Notes: generated by a model not told the origin, from the letters alone. DNA of 14,944 nt from CAIXYX01 sp043806415 (GCA_043806415.1 JAZDHB010000009.1:1-14944), one strand, 5' to 3'; positions 1 through 7,406 are shown, counted from the stretch's first letter. A program made the numbers and translations.

Positions 1-45
1 GCTCGTCTTGGTCTTTTTGCTCGCGTTGTTATTCTTTTTTTTCTG

Positions 46-66
46 TATTGTAAACGGGATACAATA
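46..66. repeat. Perfect 7-bp dyad (operator-like or small hairpin)
   Basis: TATTGTA (46-52) and TACAATA (60-66) are perfect inverted repeats around the 7-nt spacer AACGGGA. An AT-rich dyad of this size could be a regulator site or a weak hairpin at the end of a transcript. No neighbouring gene on the left is visible to decide between these. Confidence 0.4.
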
Positions 67-110
67 AGGGATGAGAGATACAGTGCGCAAGAAAAAGAAC
101 CCGCTCCGCT

Positions 111-136
111 CCGGGGCGCGCCCGAGCGCGCCCGGT
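111..136. terminator. GC hairpin with T-rich flanks on both strands
   Basis: GGGCGCGC (114-121) pairs perfectly with GCGCGCCC (126-133) around the loop CCGA. A further CCG/CGG extension is possible with one bulged G. On the plus strand it is followed by T-rich sequence (GGTTTTGGTTTTGTTCTT, 134-151). On the minus strand, read downstream of the oxidoreductase gene, it is followed by TTCTTTTTCTT (about 89-99). It could therefore end transcription from both directions. That function is inferred from structure only. Confidence 0.5.
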
Positions 137-204
137 TTTGGTTTTGTTCTTGCTCGCGTTGTTGTTCGTTTTTTGCTCGCGTTGTTATTCGTTTCTTATT
201 TGCC

Positions 205-1188
205 TTATTGCGGCGTTTCGAGGCAGGCATAGGGCGAGATCGGGGCAGGGGCTTTCCCGAAGATGAGCTGGTCGATGTAGGTCTCGACCTGCTTGATCAG
301 GTCCGAAATCTGCGAGAGGATGTCCTTGCCGTAGACGAAGCGCTCGAAATCCCCCTCGGATTGGGGGCTCACCAGCGACTGGTTGCCAAAGAAGAAGGTG
401 GGCGTGCCGTACACGCCGGCCGCGCGGGCCGCATTCTCCTCCTTGTTCACGTAATCCGAGGAGCGCGAAGAATCGAGGCAGGAGGAGAAAGCGGCCGGGT
501 CAAGCGAGAGGTTGGCGGCCATTTTCTCGAGGTTGGCCCGCGAGTGGTCGAGATCCAGGAAGAGATCGTCGTGCATGGGCCAGAACTTGTTCTGCTCGTT
601 GGCGCAATAGGCCGCCTGGGCGGAGAGGAAGCTGTCGTTGTGCGCCAGGATGGGCATCATGCGGAATTCAAGCTGGATGTCCGGATGGGCGGCGAGGAAT
701 TGCTTGAGCGCGGGTTGCACGGCCCGCGTGTAGTGGCAGGAGAAGCAGCCCACTTCCACGAGCGTGGCGGAGCCGTTGCCCAAGGTGGGGCCCGTGCCGG
801 GCGGCAGGGCCGTCAAGAGGGGCGCCGAGGGCTTGCCCAGCACCTGATCGAAGAAGCACACGCCGCCTTGCGGGCCGTTGCAGTTGCCGTACACGGCGTA
901 GTTGTACAGGACGATGCCCGAGTAGATCATGCTGCCAAAGAAGAGGATGCTAAAGAGCGTGGAGAGGAGCTGGAAATGCCGGTTGATGGGCGCCGCGATG
1001 GCCGGCGAGCGCTTGAAGATGCTGGCCACGATGGTGGCCTGGAGCTTCTCGTCGAATTTGGTCTCGCATGGCCGGAAGGTGAGGGTGAAGGTCATGCACT
1101 TGAAGGCTTCCTTGGCCAGCTCGCGATACGCGGCCGAGAAGATGCCCAAGACGGCGAAGAGGACGAGTGCGACGATGCAGAAAATCAT
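205..1188 (-). CDS. Membrane-anchored DsbA-like thiol-disulfide oxidoreductase
   Basis: This 327-residue protein has two parts. The N-terminal membrane domain has hydrophobic helices at about 1-20 and 73-96. It carries extra cysteines C31 and C41 just after the first helix, and C103 and C111 after the second. The C-terminal half is a thioredoxin-fold, DsbA-like domain: the redox motif C148-F-S-C151 follows a beta strand (ATLVEVG), the helical insertion holds further cysteines (C195, C237), and the cis-proline loop is GTP (P263). The family makes or shuffles disulfides in exported proteins, so the domain should face outward. I chose ATG at 1188 because the open frame further upstream is only the shadow of sufS; the gene starts 5 nt after the sufS stop, so the two are co-transcribed. 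The electron partner is unknown. The fold is clear; oxidase versus isomerase is not. Confidence 0.85.
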   Translation of the reverse strand: MIFCIVALVLFAVLGIFSAAYRELAKEAFKCMTFTLTFRPCETKFDEKLQATIVASIFKRSPAIAAPINRHFQLLSTLFSILFFGSMIYSGIVLYNYAVYGNCNGPQGGVCFFDQVLGKPSAPLLTALPPGTGPTLGNGSATLVEVGCFSCHYTRAVQPALKQFLAAHPDIQLEFRMMPILAHNDSFLSAQAAYCANEQNKFWPMHDDLFLDLDHSRANLEKMAANLSLDPAAFSSCLDSSRSSDYVNKEENAARAAGVYGTPTFFFGNQSLVSPQSEGDFERFVYGKDILSQISDLIKQVETYIDQLIFGKAPAPISPYACLETPQ

Positions 1189-1193
1189 TTGGA

Positions 1194-2366
1194 TCAGCCC
1201 ATTTTCGATATCTTGCCCAGCACGTCGGCGAATTGGCGCACCTGTTCTTTTGTGTTGTACAGGTGGAGGGAGGCGCGCACCGTTCCGCTCACGCCCAGCT
1301 TGGTGGTGACCGGGATGGCGCAGTGGTGTCCCGAGCGCAGGGCGAACCCCAGCTGGTCGAGCATGATGGCGGTCTGGTGGGGAGGCAATTTGCCGGCGTT
1401 GAACGCAAACAGGGCCGAGGCTTTGAGGCGCGCCTCGCGCGGACCGTAGAGCGAGACGTTCGGCATCCCGGAGAAGGCGTCGAGCATCGAGGCGATGAGC
1501 TCTTTCTCGTGCGCCTCGATCTGGGCGTAGCCGATCTTGGAGATGAAGTCGATGGCCGCCCCCAGGCCGATCCATTCGGCAATGGCGGGCGTGCCGGCCT
1601 CGAAGCGCTCGCGGGTCGGGATGAGCTCGTACCCTTCAAGCGAGGCGGTGCGGATGGTGCCCCCGCCCAGGAACCAGGGCGTGAGCGGCGCGCCAGCGCG
1701 GTGGTAGAGCACCCCGGTACCGGTCGGGCCGAAGCATTTGTGCGAGGGGAAGGCGAGGTAATCCACGGCCCACTGGCGAAGGTCCACGGGGTGGTGGCCC
1801 ACGTACTGGGCGGCGTCCACGAGCACGAGCGAGCCGTTGTCCTTAGCCGCCTTCGCGATCTCGCGCACCGGCACCGAGGCGCCCAGCACATTGGAGCAGG
1901 CCGAGAAGGCCACCAGGCGCGTGCGCCGTGAGAGCAGGGAGGAGAAGGCTTGCGGCGAAAGGATGCCTTGCGGGTCGGAATCCGCCACCTTGACGATGAC
2001 GCCCTTCTTCTTGAGCGCCAGCCACGGGAGGAGGTTGGAGTGGTGCTCGAAATCGCTGACGATGACCTCGTCGCCCCCGTTCCAGTCGAGGCCGAGCGCC
2101 ACGCCGTTGACGGCTTCGGTGGTGTTGCGCACGTTGACGAACTCGTCCTCGCGGGCATTGAAGAAGCGGGCGAGCTTGGAATAGACCTCCTCGTATTCGT
2201 GCGAGGCCTTCTTGGTGAGCGCGTGGTCCCCCCGGTGGATGTTGGCCCGGTAGAGCGTGTAGAATTCCTGCATCTTCTCCAGGACCGGGCGGGCGGTCAG
2301 CGAAGAGGCGCCGGAATCGAAATACACGCGGTCTTTGAAAGTGGGGAAAAATGCCTGGACGTCCAT
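1194..2366 (-). CDS. sufS: Cysteine desulfurase, SufS/Csd type
   Basis: This is a pyridoxal-phosphate enzyme of the class V aminotransferase fold that takes sulfur from cysteine, leaving alanine and an enzyme-bound persulfide for Fe-S cluster assembly or RNA thiolation. Counting from the ATG at 2366 (390 residues), the PLP lysine is K210 in SHKCFGPTG, the cofactor aspartate is D184 in VLVDAAQ, the stacking histidine is about H109 in EHHSN, and the persulfide cysteine is C349 in RSGHHCAIP. That last motif is typical of the SufS group rather than IscS/NifS. An ATG 14 codons upstream (2408) is possible, but the family normally begins near the DVQAFFP segment. Neither start has a strong Shine-Dalgarno. 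It is the first gene of an operon with the DsbA-like gene. No SufBCD or scaffold gene is visible in the window. Confidence 0.93.
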   Translation of the reverse strand: MDVQAFFPTFKDRVYFDSGASSLTARPVLEKMQEFYTLYRANIHRGDHALTKKASHEYEEVYSKLARFFNAREDEFVNVRNTTEAVNGVALGLDWNGGDEVIVSDFEHHSNLLPWLALKKKGVIVKVADSDPQGILSPQAFSSLLSRRTRLVAFSACSNVLGASVPVREIAKAAKDNGSLVLVDAAQYVGHHPVDLRQWAVDYLAFPSHKCFGPTGTGVLYHRAGAPLTPWFLGGGTIRTASLEGYELIPTRERFEAGTPAIAEWIGLGAAIDFISKIGYAQIEAHEKELIASMLDAFSGMPNVSLYGPREARLKASALFAFNAGKLPPHQTAIMLDQLGFALRSGHHCAIPVTTKLGVSGTVRASLHLYNTKEQVRQFADVLGKISKMG

Positions 2367-2465
2367 AGGATGACCCGAATGGAGATGGTGGGAGACGGCC
2401 CCGCGCATGTCACGAGGCCGGACGGACTCGCGGGAGGCCGATTAACGGATGAAATTGGGGATGGA

Positions 2466-2477
2466 GATTTATAAGTC
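2466..2477 (-). promoter_or_regulatory. TATA box for the sufS operon
   Basis: On the minus strand CTTATAAA (2475-2468) is a good archaeal TATA element. A start site about 26 nt downstream would fall near 2445, giving a leader of roughly 37 nt to the ATG at 2408 or 79 nt to the one at 2366. The box is nearly symmetric (GATTTATAAGTC), so firing toward the divergent gene cannot be excluded, though that would leave a leader of about 200 nt. Confidence 0.6.
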
Positions 2478-2611
2478 ATCGCCTATGGTTCGGACCGGAT
2501 AAGAGGCGGATGCTATTACGGATTGGAAACATCATACCGGGGCGTACCAAAACAGGAGAATTAAAAACTAGCTCTTGATAATTAGGATGAGAAAATCGCC
2601 AGGACCCGAAG

Positions 2612-2652
2612 GGATCGGATCCGGATTCGACTTGGATTCGAATGGATCGGAT
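2612..2652. repeat. Four GGAT repeats phased at about 11 bp
   Basis: Elements begin at 2612 (GGATCGGAT), 2623 (GGATTCGA), 2634 (GGATTCGA) and 2644 (GGATCGGAT). The spacings are 11, 11 and 10 bp, close to one helical turn, and the outer pair and the inner pair are each identical. They sit 45-85 bp upstream of the DsbA-like gene at 2697 and just before a run of eight T (2654-2661). This could be an operator that places several protein contacts on one DNA face. No regulator is identified. Confidence 0.55.
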
Positions 2653-2696
2653 TGTTTTTTTTAGCGCAGGATGGCGATGATAGGGAGGTTGGAAAA

Positions 2697-3590
2697 ATGT
2701 CAGAAACACACGCATCCGGAGGGCTGGACCCAACAGCCTTTTATTCGGTGGCAATCGCGATTATCTTGGGCGCGGTTCTCATATCGGGAGCCGTCTTCAT
2801 GTCGGTCGGCGCGCTCAACCAGACGTTGTTCGAGAAAAGCCTGACTGCCAGTGCGAATGGGACGCCGCAGACCCAACCGACGCAGCCTGCACAGCCCACG
2901 CAGCCGACGCAACCCACGCAGCCGACACAGCCGGCCGCGCCGTCTGCGCCCAGAACGGTGAATCTCGACTTGAGCAGCCGGCCCGTGGATGGAAACCCCA
3001 ACGCCAAGGTGACGCTGGTGGAATTCTCCGAATTCCTCTGCCCATACTGCATCAACGTCCACCCCACCATAGTGGATTTGCAGAATAAATACGGCGACAA
3101 GATGGACACCGTGCACATGAACTTCATCATCCACGGCGACCCGGCCAAGTATGCCTCGGCCGGCGTGGAGTGCGCGGGAGACCAGGGCAAGTACTACCAG
3201 ATGCATGATGCGGTGTTCGATTCGAAGGGCGCCCTGGTGGACAAGGCAGGCCTGGACAGCATCGCGAAGAACCTCAGCCTGGACATGGCCAAGTTCGACG
3301 CCTGCCTGGACGGGGGCAGCAAGAACGCCATCATCGACGCCGAGCAGGCGCAGGGCAATGCGGTCGGCGTGAGCGGAACCCCCAGCTTCGTGGTGCTCAC
3401 CTCGTCGCACACCGACGCGACTAAGAACAAACTCCAGCAGGTGGCCAGCAGCTTCGTGTCCAGCTACTACGGCGGGCAGGAATCGTCCTATGTGGTGGAC
3501 GTGCCCGGACGCGGCTACGGACTGTTCTTCGTGGGCGCGCTGCCCGAATCCGCCTTCACCCAGGCGATCGACGCCGCGACTGCGAGCTAA
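2697..3590 (+). CDS. Secreted, membrane-tethered DsbA-family oxidoreductase
   Basis: The protein has 297 residues. A hydrophobic helix at about 15-40 anchors it. A low-complexity stalk of PTQ/PAQ triplets (about 57-83) follows, then a DsbA-like thioredoxin domain with the active site C115-P-Y-C118 in the context FSEFLCPYC and the cis-proline loop SGTPSF (P229). Two more cysteines (C159, C203) lie in the helical insertion, a common pair in this family. The expected role is disulfide formation or repair in exported proteins. ATG 2697 is preceded by a good Shine-Dalgarno, GGGAGG at 2683-2688, 8 nt upstream; the open frame extends to an upstream TTG without such support. Transcription is divergent from sufS. 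It resembles the oxidoreductase at 205-1188 only in the redox domain: the CxxC motif and membrane part differ, so they are not recent duplicates. Confidence 0.9.
   Translation: MSETHASGGLDPTAFYSVAIAIILGAVLISGAVFMSVGALNQTLFEKSLTASANGTPQTQPTQPAQPTQPTQPTQPTQPAAPSAPRTVNLDLSSRPVDGNPNAKVTLVEFSEFLCPYCINVHPTIVDLQNKYGDKMDTVHMNFIIHGDPAKYASAGVECAGDQGKYYQMHDAVFDSKGALVDKAGLDSIAKNLSLDMAKFDACLDGGSKNAIIDAEQAQGNAVGVSGTPSFVVLTSSHTDATKNKLQQVASSFVSSYYGGQESSYVVDVPGRGYGLFFVGALPESAFTQAIDAATAS
2867..2935 (+). repeat. In-gene PTQ/PAQ-coding tandem repeat
   Basis: Inside the DsbA-like gene, near-identical 9-bp units (CC-ACG-CAG variants) encode about seven successive Pro-Thr-Gln or Pro-Ala-Gln triplets. They form an extended linker between the membrane helix and the catalytic domain. 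Such arrays tend to vary in copy number by slippage and would set how far the domain reaches from the membrane. Confidence 0.75.
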
Positions 3591-3602
3591 AGAAGATGAC
3601 GG

Positions 3603-3648
3603 CCGTCGCCGGCCCGCAAGGCCGGCGGCGGTTCCCCCTTTTATTTTT
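3603..3648 (+). terminator. Strong hairpin plus T-tract terminator
   Basis: A 12-bp stem (3603-3614 with 3620-3631, one G-T pair, loop CGCAA) is followed by TTCCCCCTTTTATTTTTC. It begins 12 nt after the stop of the DsbA-like gene. The form matches a bacterial intrinsic terminator. Archaeal RNA polymerase terminates mainly on the T-tract, so the stem may chiefly stabilise the RNA end. Confidence 0.7.
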
Positions 3649-3780
3649 CAAATCCTTCTTTTCAGGATCTTTTTCTTTCGGCTGTTGCCGGCCTCCGAGC
3701 CGATGAATTAAAAAGAGGCGTCCCAAAAAGAGAGCCCATGCGCAAGAAACGCGGAGGGGGAACATCAGAATTATCAATGT

Positions 3781-3842
3781 CCCCCTCCCCATTTCTTATG
3801 GTAGTTTCTGACCCTCCCCCTATTCTTCCTGACCCCTCCCCC
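3781..3842 (-). other. Possible G-quadruplex tract upstream of topA
   Basis: The plus strand has six C runs of 3-5 bases between 3781 and 3842, so the minus strand has six G runs. The four between 3812 and 3842 have loops of 1, 12 and 1 nt, compatible with a quadruplex. Part of it is an imperfect direct repeat, CTGACCC(C)TCCCCC, at 3808-3820 and 3829-3842. It ends just before the topA Shine-Dalgarno and start codon. I see no convincing TATA box here. Folding and any regulatory effect are inference. Confidence 0.4.
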
Positions 3843-3853
3843 GAGGTTAGTTT

Positions 3854-6244
3854 ATGCAACTGATCATAGCCGAAAAACCAAAAGTGGCCGAGAAGATAGC
3901 CCAGGCGCTGGCCGAAGGGCCGGTGCTCAAGGAGAAGGGCAAGGGGCAGGCCTCGTATTTCATCGTGAGGCGCAAAGGCATCGAGATCGCCATCGCGCCC
4001 GCGGTCGGGCACATCTACGGACTGGCCGAGAAGAACAAGACGGGCTACACCTACCCGGTATTCGACATCGAGTGGAAGCCCGCCTATGAAGCCGAGAAGG
4101 AGGCGGACTACACCAAAGGGTACGTCCAGACGCTCGAGATGCTCGGAAAAAAGGCGGATGAGGTGGTCGTCGCCTGCGACTACGACATCGAGGGCTCGCT
4201 CATCGGATATAATGCCCTGCGCTACGCGTGCCGCAAGGAGGCCAAGGACGGCCGACGCATGAAATTCTCGGCCCTCACCGCCGGAGACCTCGTGGACGCC
4301 TACGAGAACCGCGAGGCGCTGGACGTCCCGAACGCGCAGGCGGGCGAGGCGCGGCACATGCTCGACTGGTTCTATGGCATCAACCTCTCGCGCGCGCTCA
4401 TGGGCGCCATCAAATCGGCCGGCAAGTTCCAGGTGATGTCGATCGGGCGCGTGCAGGGGCCGGCCCTCAAGCTCCTCGCCGACCGGGAGAAGGCCATCGA
4501 GGCGTTCGTGAGCACGCCCTACTGGGAGCTGACCTGCCACATCGACGGAGTGGAATTCAAGCACGAGAAGGACCGGTTCACCGACAAGGGGGAGGCGCAA
4601 AAAGCGCTGGCCGCCTCCGAGCCGGGTCCGCACTCGATCATTAACATCGTGAAGAAACCGTACGAGCAGATGCCCAACCCGCCCTTTGATTTGACCAGCC
4701 TGCAGGTGGAGGCGTACCGGCAGTTCAAGTTCGCGCCCACGCAGACTTTGGAGATGGCGCAGACCCTTTATGAGCAGTCTATGATTTCCTATCCGCGCAC
4801 CTCTTCGCAGAAATTGCCGGCCAAACTGAACCTCGGCAAGATCGTGCAGGCGCTGGGCAAGCAGCCCGAGTATGCCTCGCTGTGCCAGCAGCTGGTCTCG
4901 GCGCAGAGATTCAAGCCCTATGAGGGCAAGAAGGAGGATCCGGCGCACCCGGCCATCCATCCCACCGGCCAGCAGGGATCGGTTGGCGAGCGGGAGCGCA
5001 AGCTTTATGATCTCATCGTCAAGCGGTTCCTCGCCTGCATGGCCCCTCCGGCGAAACGGGAGAGCCAGCGGGTGAAGGCCCGGTGCGGCAGCGAGGGGTT
5101 CAACACCGCCGGCTCGCGCACGCTCGAGCCGGGCTGGTTCGAATTCTACAAACCCTACGTGAAACTGGAGGACATCGTCCTGCCGGGCTGGAAGGAGGGG
5201 CAGGCTGTGCTTGCCAAGGAGTTCAGGAACACGGAGAAGAAAACACAGCCGCCGAAAAGATTCACGCCCGCCTCGGTCATCTCGGAACTGGAGGACCATG
5301 ACTTGGGGACCAAGGCGACGCGGGCCGTGGTGGTGGACACCCTTTTCAAGCGCGGCTACCTGACCGGCAAGACCTCGATCACGGTCACGGGATTCGGCAA
5401 ATCGGTCTGCGACATCATGGGCAAATACTCGCCCGAGATTTTGGACGAGGAGCTCACGCGCGGGATCGAGAAGGAGATGGAAGCGATCCAGGACAAGAGC
5501 ATCGGGCCTGACGTGGTGGTGGAGGACGGCAAGAAGATCCTCACGGTCATTTTGGAGAAATTCAAGAGCCAGGAGAAGGCGGTAGGCTCGGATTTGGCCG
5601 TCGCGCTCACGGGCGCGCGGGAGGCGGCTTCCCGGCTCGGGACGTGCCCGGCCTGCGGGCAAGAGCTTCGCAAGATCCATCTTCGCACCGGAAGCCAGTT
5701 CGTGGGCTGTTCGGGCTATCCCACCTGCCGGCAGACCTACCCGTTGCCGCAGGGCGCGCTCATCGAGGCGTTGGGCACGGTGTGCGAGAAATGCCATACG
5801 CCGCGCATCAAGGTGATACGAAAAGGCAGGAAGCCCTTTGACATGTGCCTCTCGCCCTCGTGCGAAACGAAGAAGGACTGGGGCTTCAACAGCTCGTCGT
5901 CCTCTTCGGGCGGCTCGGGGGGCGGGTCGGTGAGATTCGAATCGGAAGTGAAGAAAGAGGAGGAGGCGAAGAAAGCGGCCAAGGCGCTCGCCGGCTCGTT
6001 CAAGCCCGCCGATGTTTCGAAACGCCCGGCCAGCCAGCACCCGCCCAAGTCTCCGACGAGCGCGCCCAAGACGGGCGGTTTCCCGACGCTCTCCTCTCCC
6101 CCAGCGCCTTCGTTCAACAAGGGCACGGGAACGGGCGGCGCGAAGATGGAACTGCTTGACGCCGAAAAGAAAGGCGAAGAAAAGAAGCCGGCCAAAAAAT
6201 CGCCCGCGCGCAAAAAGCCAGTGCAGAAAAAGAAAAAGGAGTAG
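3854..6244 (+). CDS. topA: DNA topoisomerase I, archaeal type IA
   Basis: This 796-residue type IA topoisomerase relaxes negative supercoils by transient 5'-phosphotyrosyl cleavage of one strand. The Toprim domain begins at residue 1 (LIIAEKPKVAEKIA) and carries the metal-binding D109-Y-D111-I-E113-G. The catalytic tyrosine is Y313 in ISYPRTSS; IHPTG and GTKATRA are further family motifs. Two four-cysteine zinc motifs follow, C598/C601/C619/C625 and C644/C647/C665/C670. The last ~125 residues are unusual: a Ser/Gly stretch, acidic-basic repeats, proline-rich sequence and a Lys/Pro/Ala tail ending in KKKKE, probably disordered and DNA-binding. The start is ATG 3854 with GAGGT at 3843-3847. No helicase domain is present, so this is not reverse gyrase. 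A 792-codon antisense frame over the gene (3662-6040) is a GC-rich artefact. Confidence 0.96.
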   Translation: MQLIIAEKPKVAEKIAQALAEGPVLKEKGKGQASYFIVRRKGIEIAIAPAVGHIYGLAEKNKTGYTYPVFDIEWKPAYEAEKEADYTKGYVQTLEMLGKKADEVVVACDYDIEGSLIGYNALRYACRKEAKDGRRMKFSALTAGDLVDAYENREALDVPNAQAGEARHMLDWFYGINLSRALMGAIKSAGKFQVMSIGRVQGPALKLLADREKAIEAFVSTPYWELTCHIDGVEFKHEKDRFTDKGEAQKALAASEPGPHSIINIVKKPYEQMPNPPFDLTSLQVEAYRQFKFAPTQTLEMAQTLYEQSMISYPRTSSQKLPAKLNLGKIVQALGKQPEYASLCQQLVSAQRFKPYEGKKEDPAHPAIHPTGQQGSVGERERKLYDLIVKRFLACMAPPAKRESQRVKARCGSEGFNTAGSRTLEPGWFEFYKPYVKLEDIVLPGWKEGQAVLAKEFRNTEKKTQPPKRFTPASVISELEDHDLGTKATRAVVVDTLFKRGYLTGKTSITVTGFGKSVCDIMGKYSPEILDEELTRGIEKEMEAIQDKSIGPDVVVEDGKKILTVILEKFKSQEKAVGSDLAVALTGAREAASRLGTCPACGQELRKIHLRTGSQFVGCSGYPTCRQTYPLPQGALIEALGTVCEKCHTPRIKVIRKGRKPFDMCLSPSCETKKDWGFNSSSSSSGGSGGGSVRFESEVKKEEEAKKAAKALAGSFKPADVSKRPASQHPPKSPTSAPKTGGFPTLSSPPAPSFNKGTGTGGAKMELLDAEKKGEEKKPAKKSPARKKPVQKKKKE

Positions 6245-6284
6245 GAAGGCTTCTCTCGTTTAGCCCGAACGTCCAAGCCTCGTG

Positions 6285-6292
6285 TTTATTAG
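6285..6292 (+). promoter_or_regulatory. TATA-like box, probably leaderless promoter
   Basis: TTTATTAG lies 24-31 nt before the ATG at 6316, the spacing expected if transcription starts at or within a few bases of the start codon. No Shine-Dalgarno is present, which agrees with a leaderless message. Confidence 0.5.
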
Positions 6293-6315
6293 AGTGTTTG
6301 TCCATAGAATAAGAT

Positions 6316-7383
6316 ATGAAGTTCAGACGCTTTGCTGCAACCACCGCCGCACTCTTTTTTGCTTTGAACGCCAACAACCCGTTTTATACCAAGCACGAAA
6401 TCCAACTCCCCCGACCCTTACCCGGAGTTGAGCGAACCGTGCTGACCGGGGAAGCCCGGAATGGATCCGGCACGCAGCGAACCGGAGCCATGCCGAACGC
6501 GAGCGCCGCGCGAGAAGCCGGAGCCGCATCGGATCGTTCCGTCGCGCGGGAAGCCATAGCCGCCCCGCTCCCCGACCTCTCGCAACTCCAGCTCCCGCGC
6601 GAGATTCCGGTGGAAAAAGGCCACAAAACCGAGTGGGCGGGCCAGATCGCCCTGATGCTGAGCGTGATCGCATTTGGCATGCAGCTGGGACGCAATTGGA
6701 AGGTGAAAAAACAGGAGGACATCTCACTCAAATCCTGGATCAGCGCCTTTTTCGTGGATTCTGCTTGGGGTGCGTATGGGCTGGCCAACGAGCTGTTCAC
6801 CATGGTGGCTTCCAACGGATTGGCGCTGCTGCCGCGCATCTATGGCATTTACCAGATCATGAAAGGCCAGGCCGAGGATTTCAGGGCCTCGCTGGCCTGG
6901 GCCGTGAATGAAGCCTGCAAGACCTTGGAGAAGATGGCCGGGAAAGGTTATCTAGTCGACAGCTTGATATGGGCGGCGGCGGGCGATCCCCTAAACACCC
7001 TGGCCGCGGCCGCCACCATGCCCGCCTACCTGCAATTCAGGAAGACCATGAAGGAGATGAAAACCGCGGGCATTTCCTTAGGCTCGCAGGGGCTGTACAC
7101 GCTGGCATCCCTGTTCTGGGGCATCAACGGCCTGCTGTTCGGCAAAGGGGCCGTGGTGGCCTCCAGCCTGGCAGGACTTTACTTCTACGGAGCGGTTTCG
7201 AGAGCCAAATACAGGCAGCTCAAAGAAGATGGCCAGGGCGTGGGCAGGGCCATCGGGCAGGAAGCGGCGGATACGGCGAAATTCGCCTGGGAGAAAGGGC
7301 TCAAGCTCTTGTATTGGATGACACCGATGCGGCCAAAACAGGCGGCTGAACAGCCGCTCGCCGTTGAAATCGAGACAGATTGA
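6316..7383 (+). CDS. Tandem SemiSWEET/PQ-loop-like membrane protein
   Basis: The 355-residue protein has an N-terminal hydrophobic segment (about 5-20, signal or anchor), a polar Ala/Arg/Pro-rich region to about 100, and two membrane units at about 104-182 and 222-302. The units align without gaps at an offset of 117 residues: Q123 with Q240, ISL 136-138 with ISL 253-255, WGAYG 151-155 with WGING 268-272, and VAS 164-166 with VAS 281-283. A glutamine at the end of helix 1, a central S-L segment, WxxYG ending helix 2 and an asparagine in helix 3 (N167; S284 in unit 2) are the pattern of three-helix SemiSWEET/MtN3/PQ-loop units, which form small-sugar or amino-acid carriers. The second unit lost the asparagine. 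The long linker lacks the obvious extra helix of eukaryotic SWEETs. Superfamily assignment is inference; the substrate is unknown. Confidence 0.65.
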   Translation: MKFRRFAATTAALFFALNANNPFYTKHEIQLPRPLPGVERTVLTGEARNGSGTQRTGAMPNASAAREAGAASDRSVAREAIAAPLPDLSQLQLPREIPVEKGHKTEWAGQIALMLSVIAFGMQLGRNWKVKKQEDISLKSWISAFFVDSAWGAYGLANELFTMVASNGLALLPRIYGIYQIMKGQAEDFRASLAWAVNEACKTLEKMAGKGYLVDSLIWAAAGDPLNTLAAAATMPAYLQFRKTMKEMKTAGISLGSQGLYTLASLFWGINGLLFGKGAVVASSLAGLYFYGAVSRAKYRQLKEDGQGVGRAIGQEAADTAKFAWEKGLKLLYWMTPMRPKQAAEQPLAVEIETD

Positions 7384-7406
7384 AGGAAAAGAAACCGGAA
7401 TCGCCG

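Larger units (their letters stand above)
15..190. repeat. Three copies of a 17-bp T-rich repeat
   Basis: The 17-mer TGCTCGCGTTGTTATTC occurs at 18-34 and again, identical, at 174-190. A third copy at 151-167 differs by one base (GTTGTTGTTC). The last two are separated by 6 bp; the first lies about 130 bp away, across the hairpin at 114-133. No ORF of note covers them. They are too few and too unevenly spaced to be a CRISPR array. Their role is unknown. Confidence 0.8.

Noticed and set aside
15..190. CRISPR array at the left edge
   Set aside because: Three 17-bp repeats with spacings of about 116 and 6 bp do not match any array geometry, and no cas genes are visible.
208..1449. Plus-strand 413-codon frame over the oxidoreductase and sufS genes
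   Set aside because: Composition is Val/Gly/Glu/Arg-rich without domains, and it crosses two well-supported minus-strand genes.
1189..1575. N-terminal extension of the DsbA-like frame
   Set aside because: The added residues are Arg/Pro-rich out-of-frame translation of sufS; the true start with a membrane helix is at 1188.
3662..6040. 792-codon open frame antisense to topA
   Set aside because: It is Arg/Leu/Gly/His-rich with no recognisable motif, and the sense strand carries every TopA motif. Long antisense frames arise readily in GC-rich codon-biased genes.
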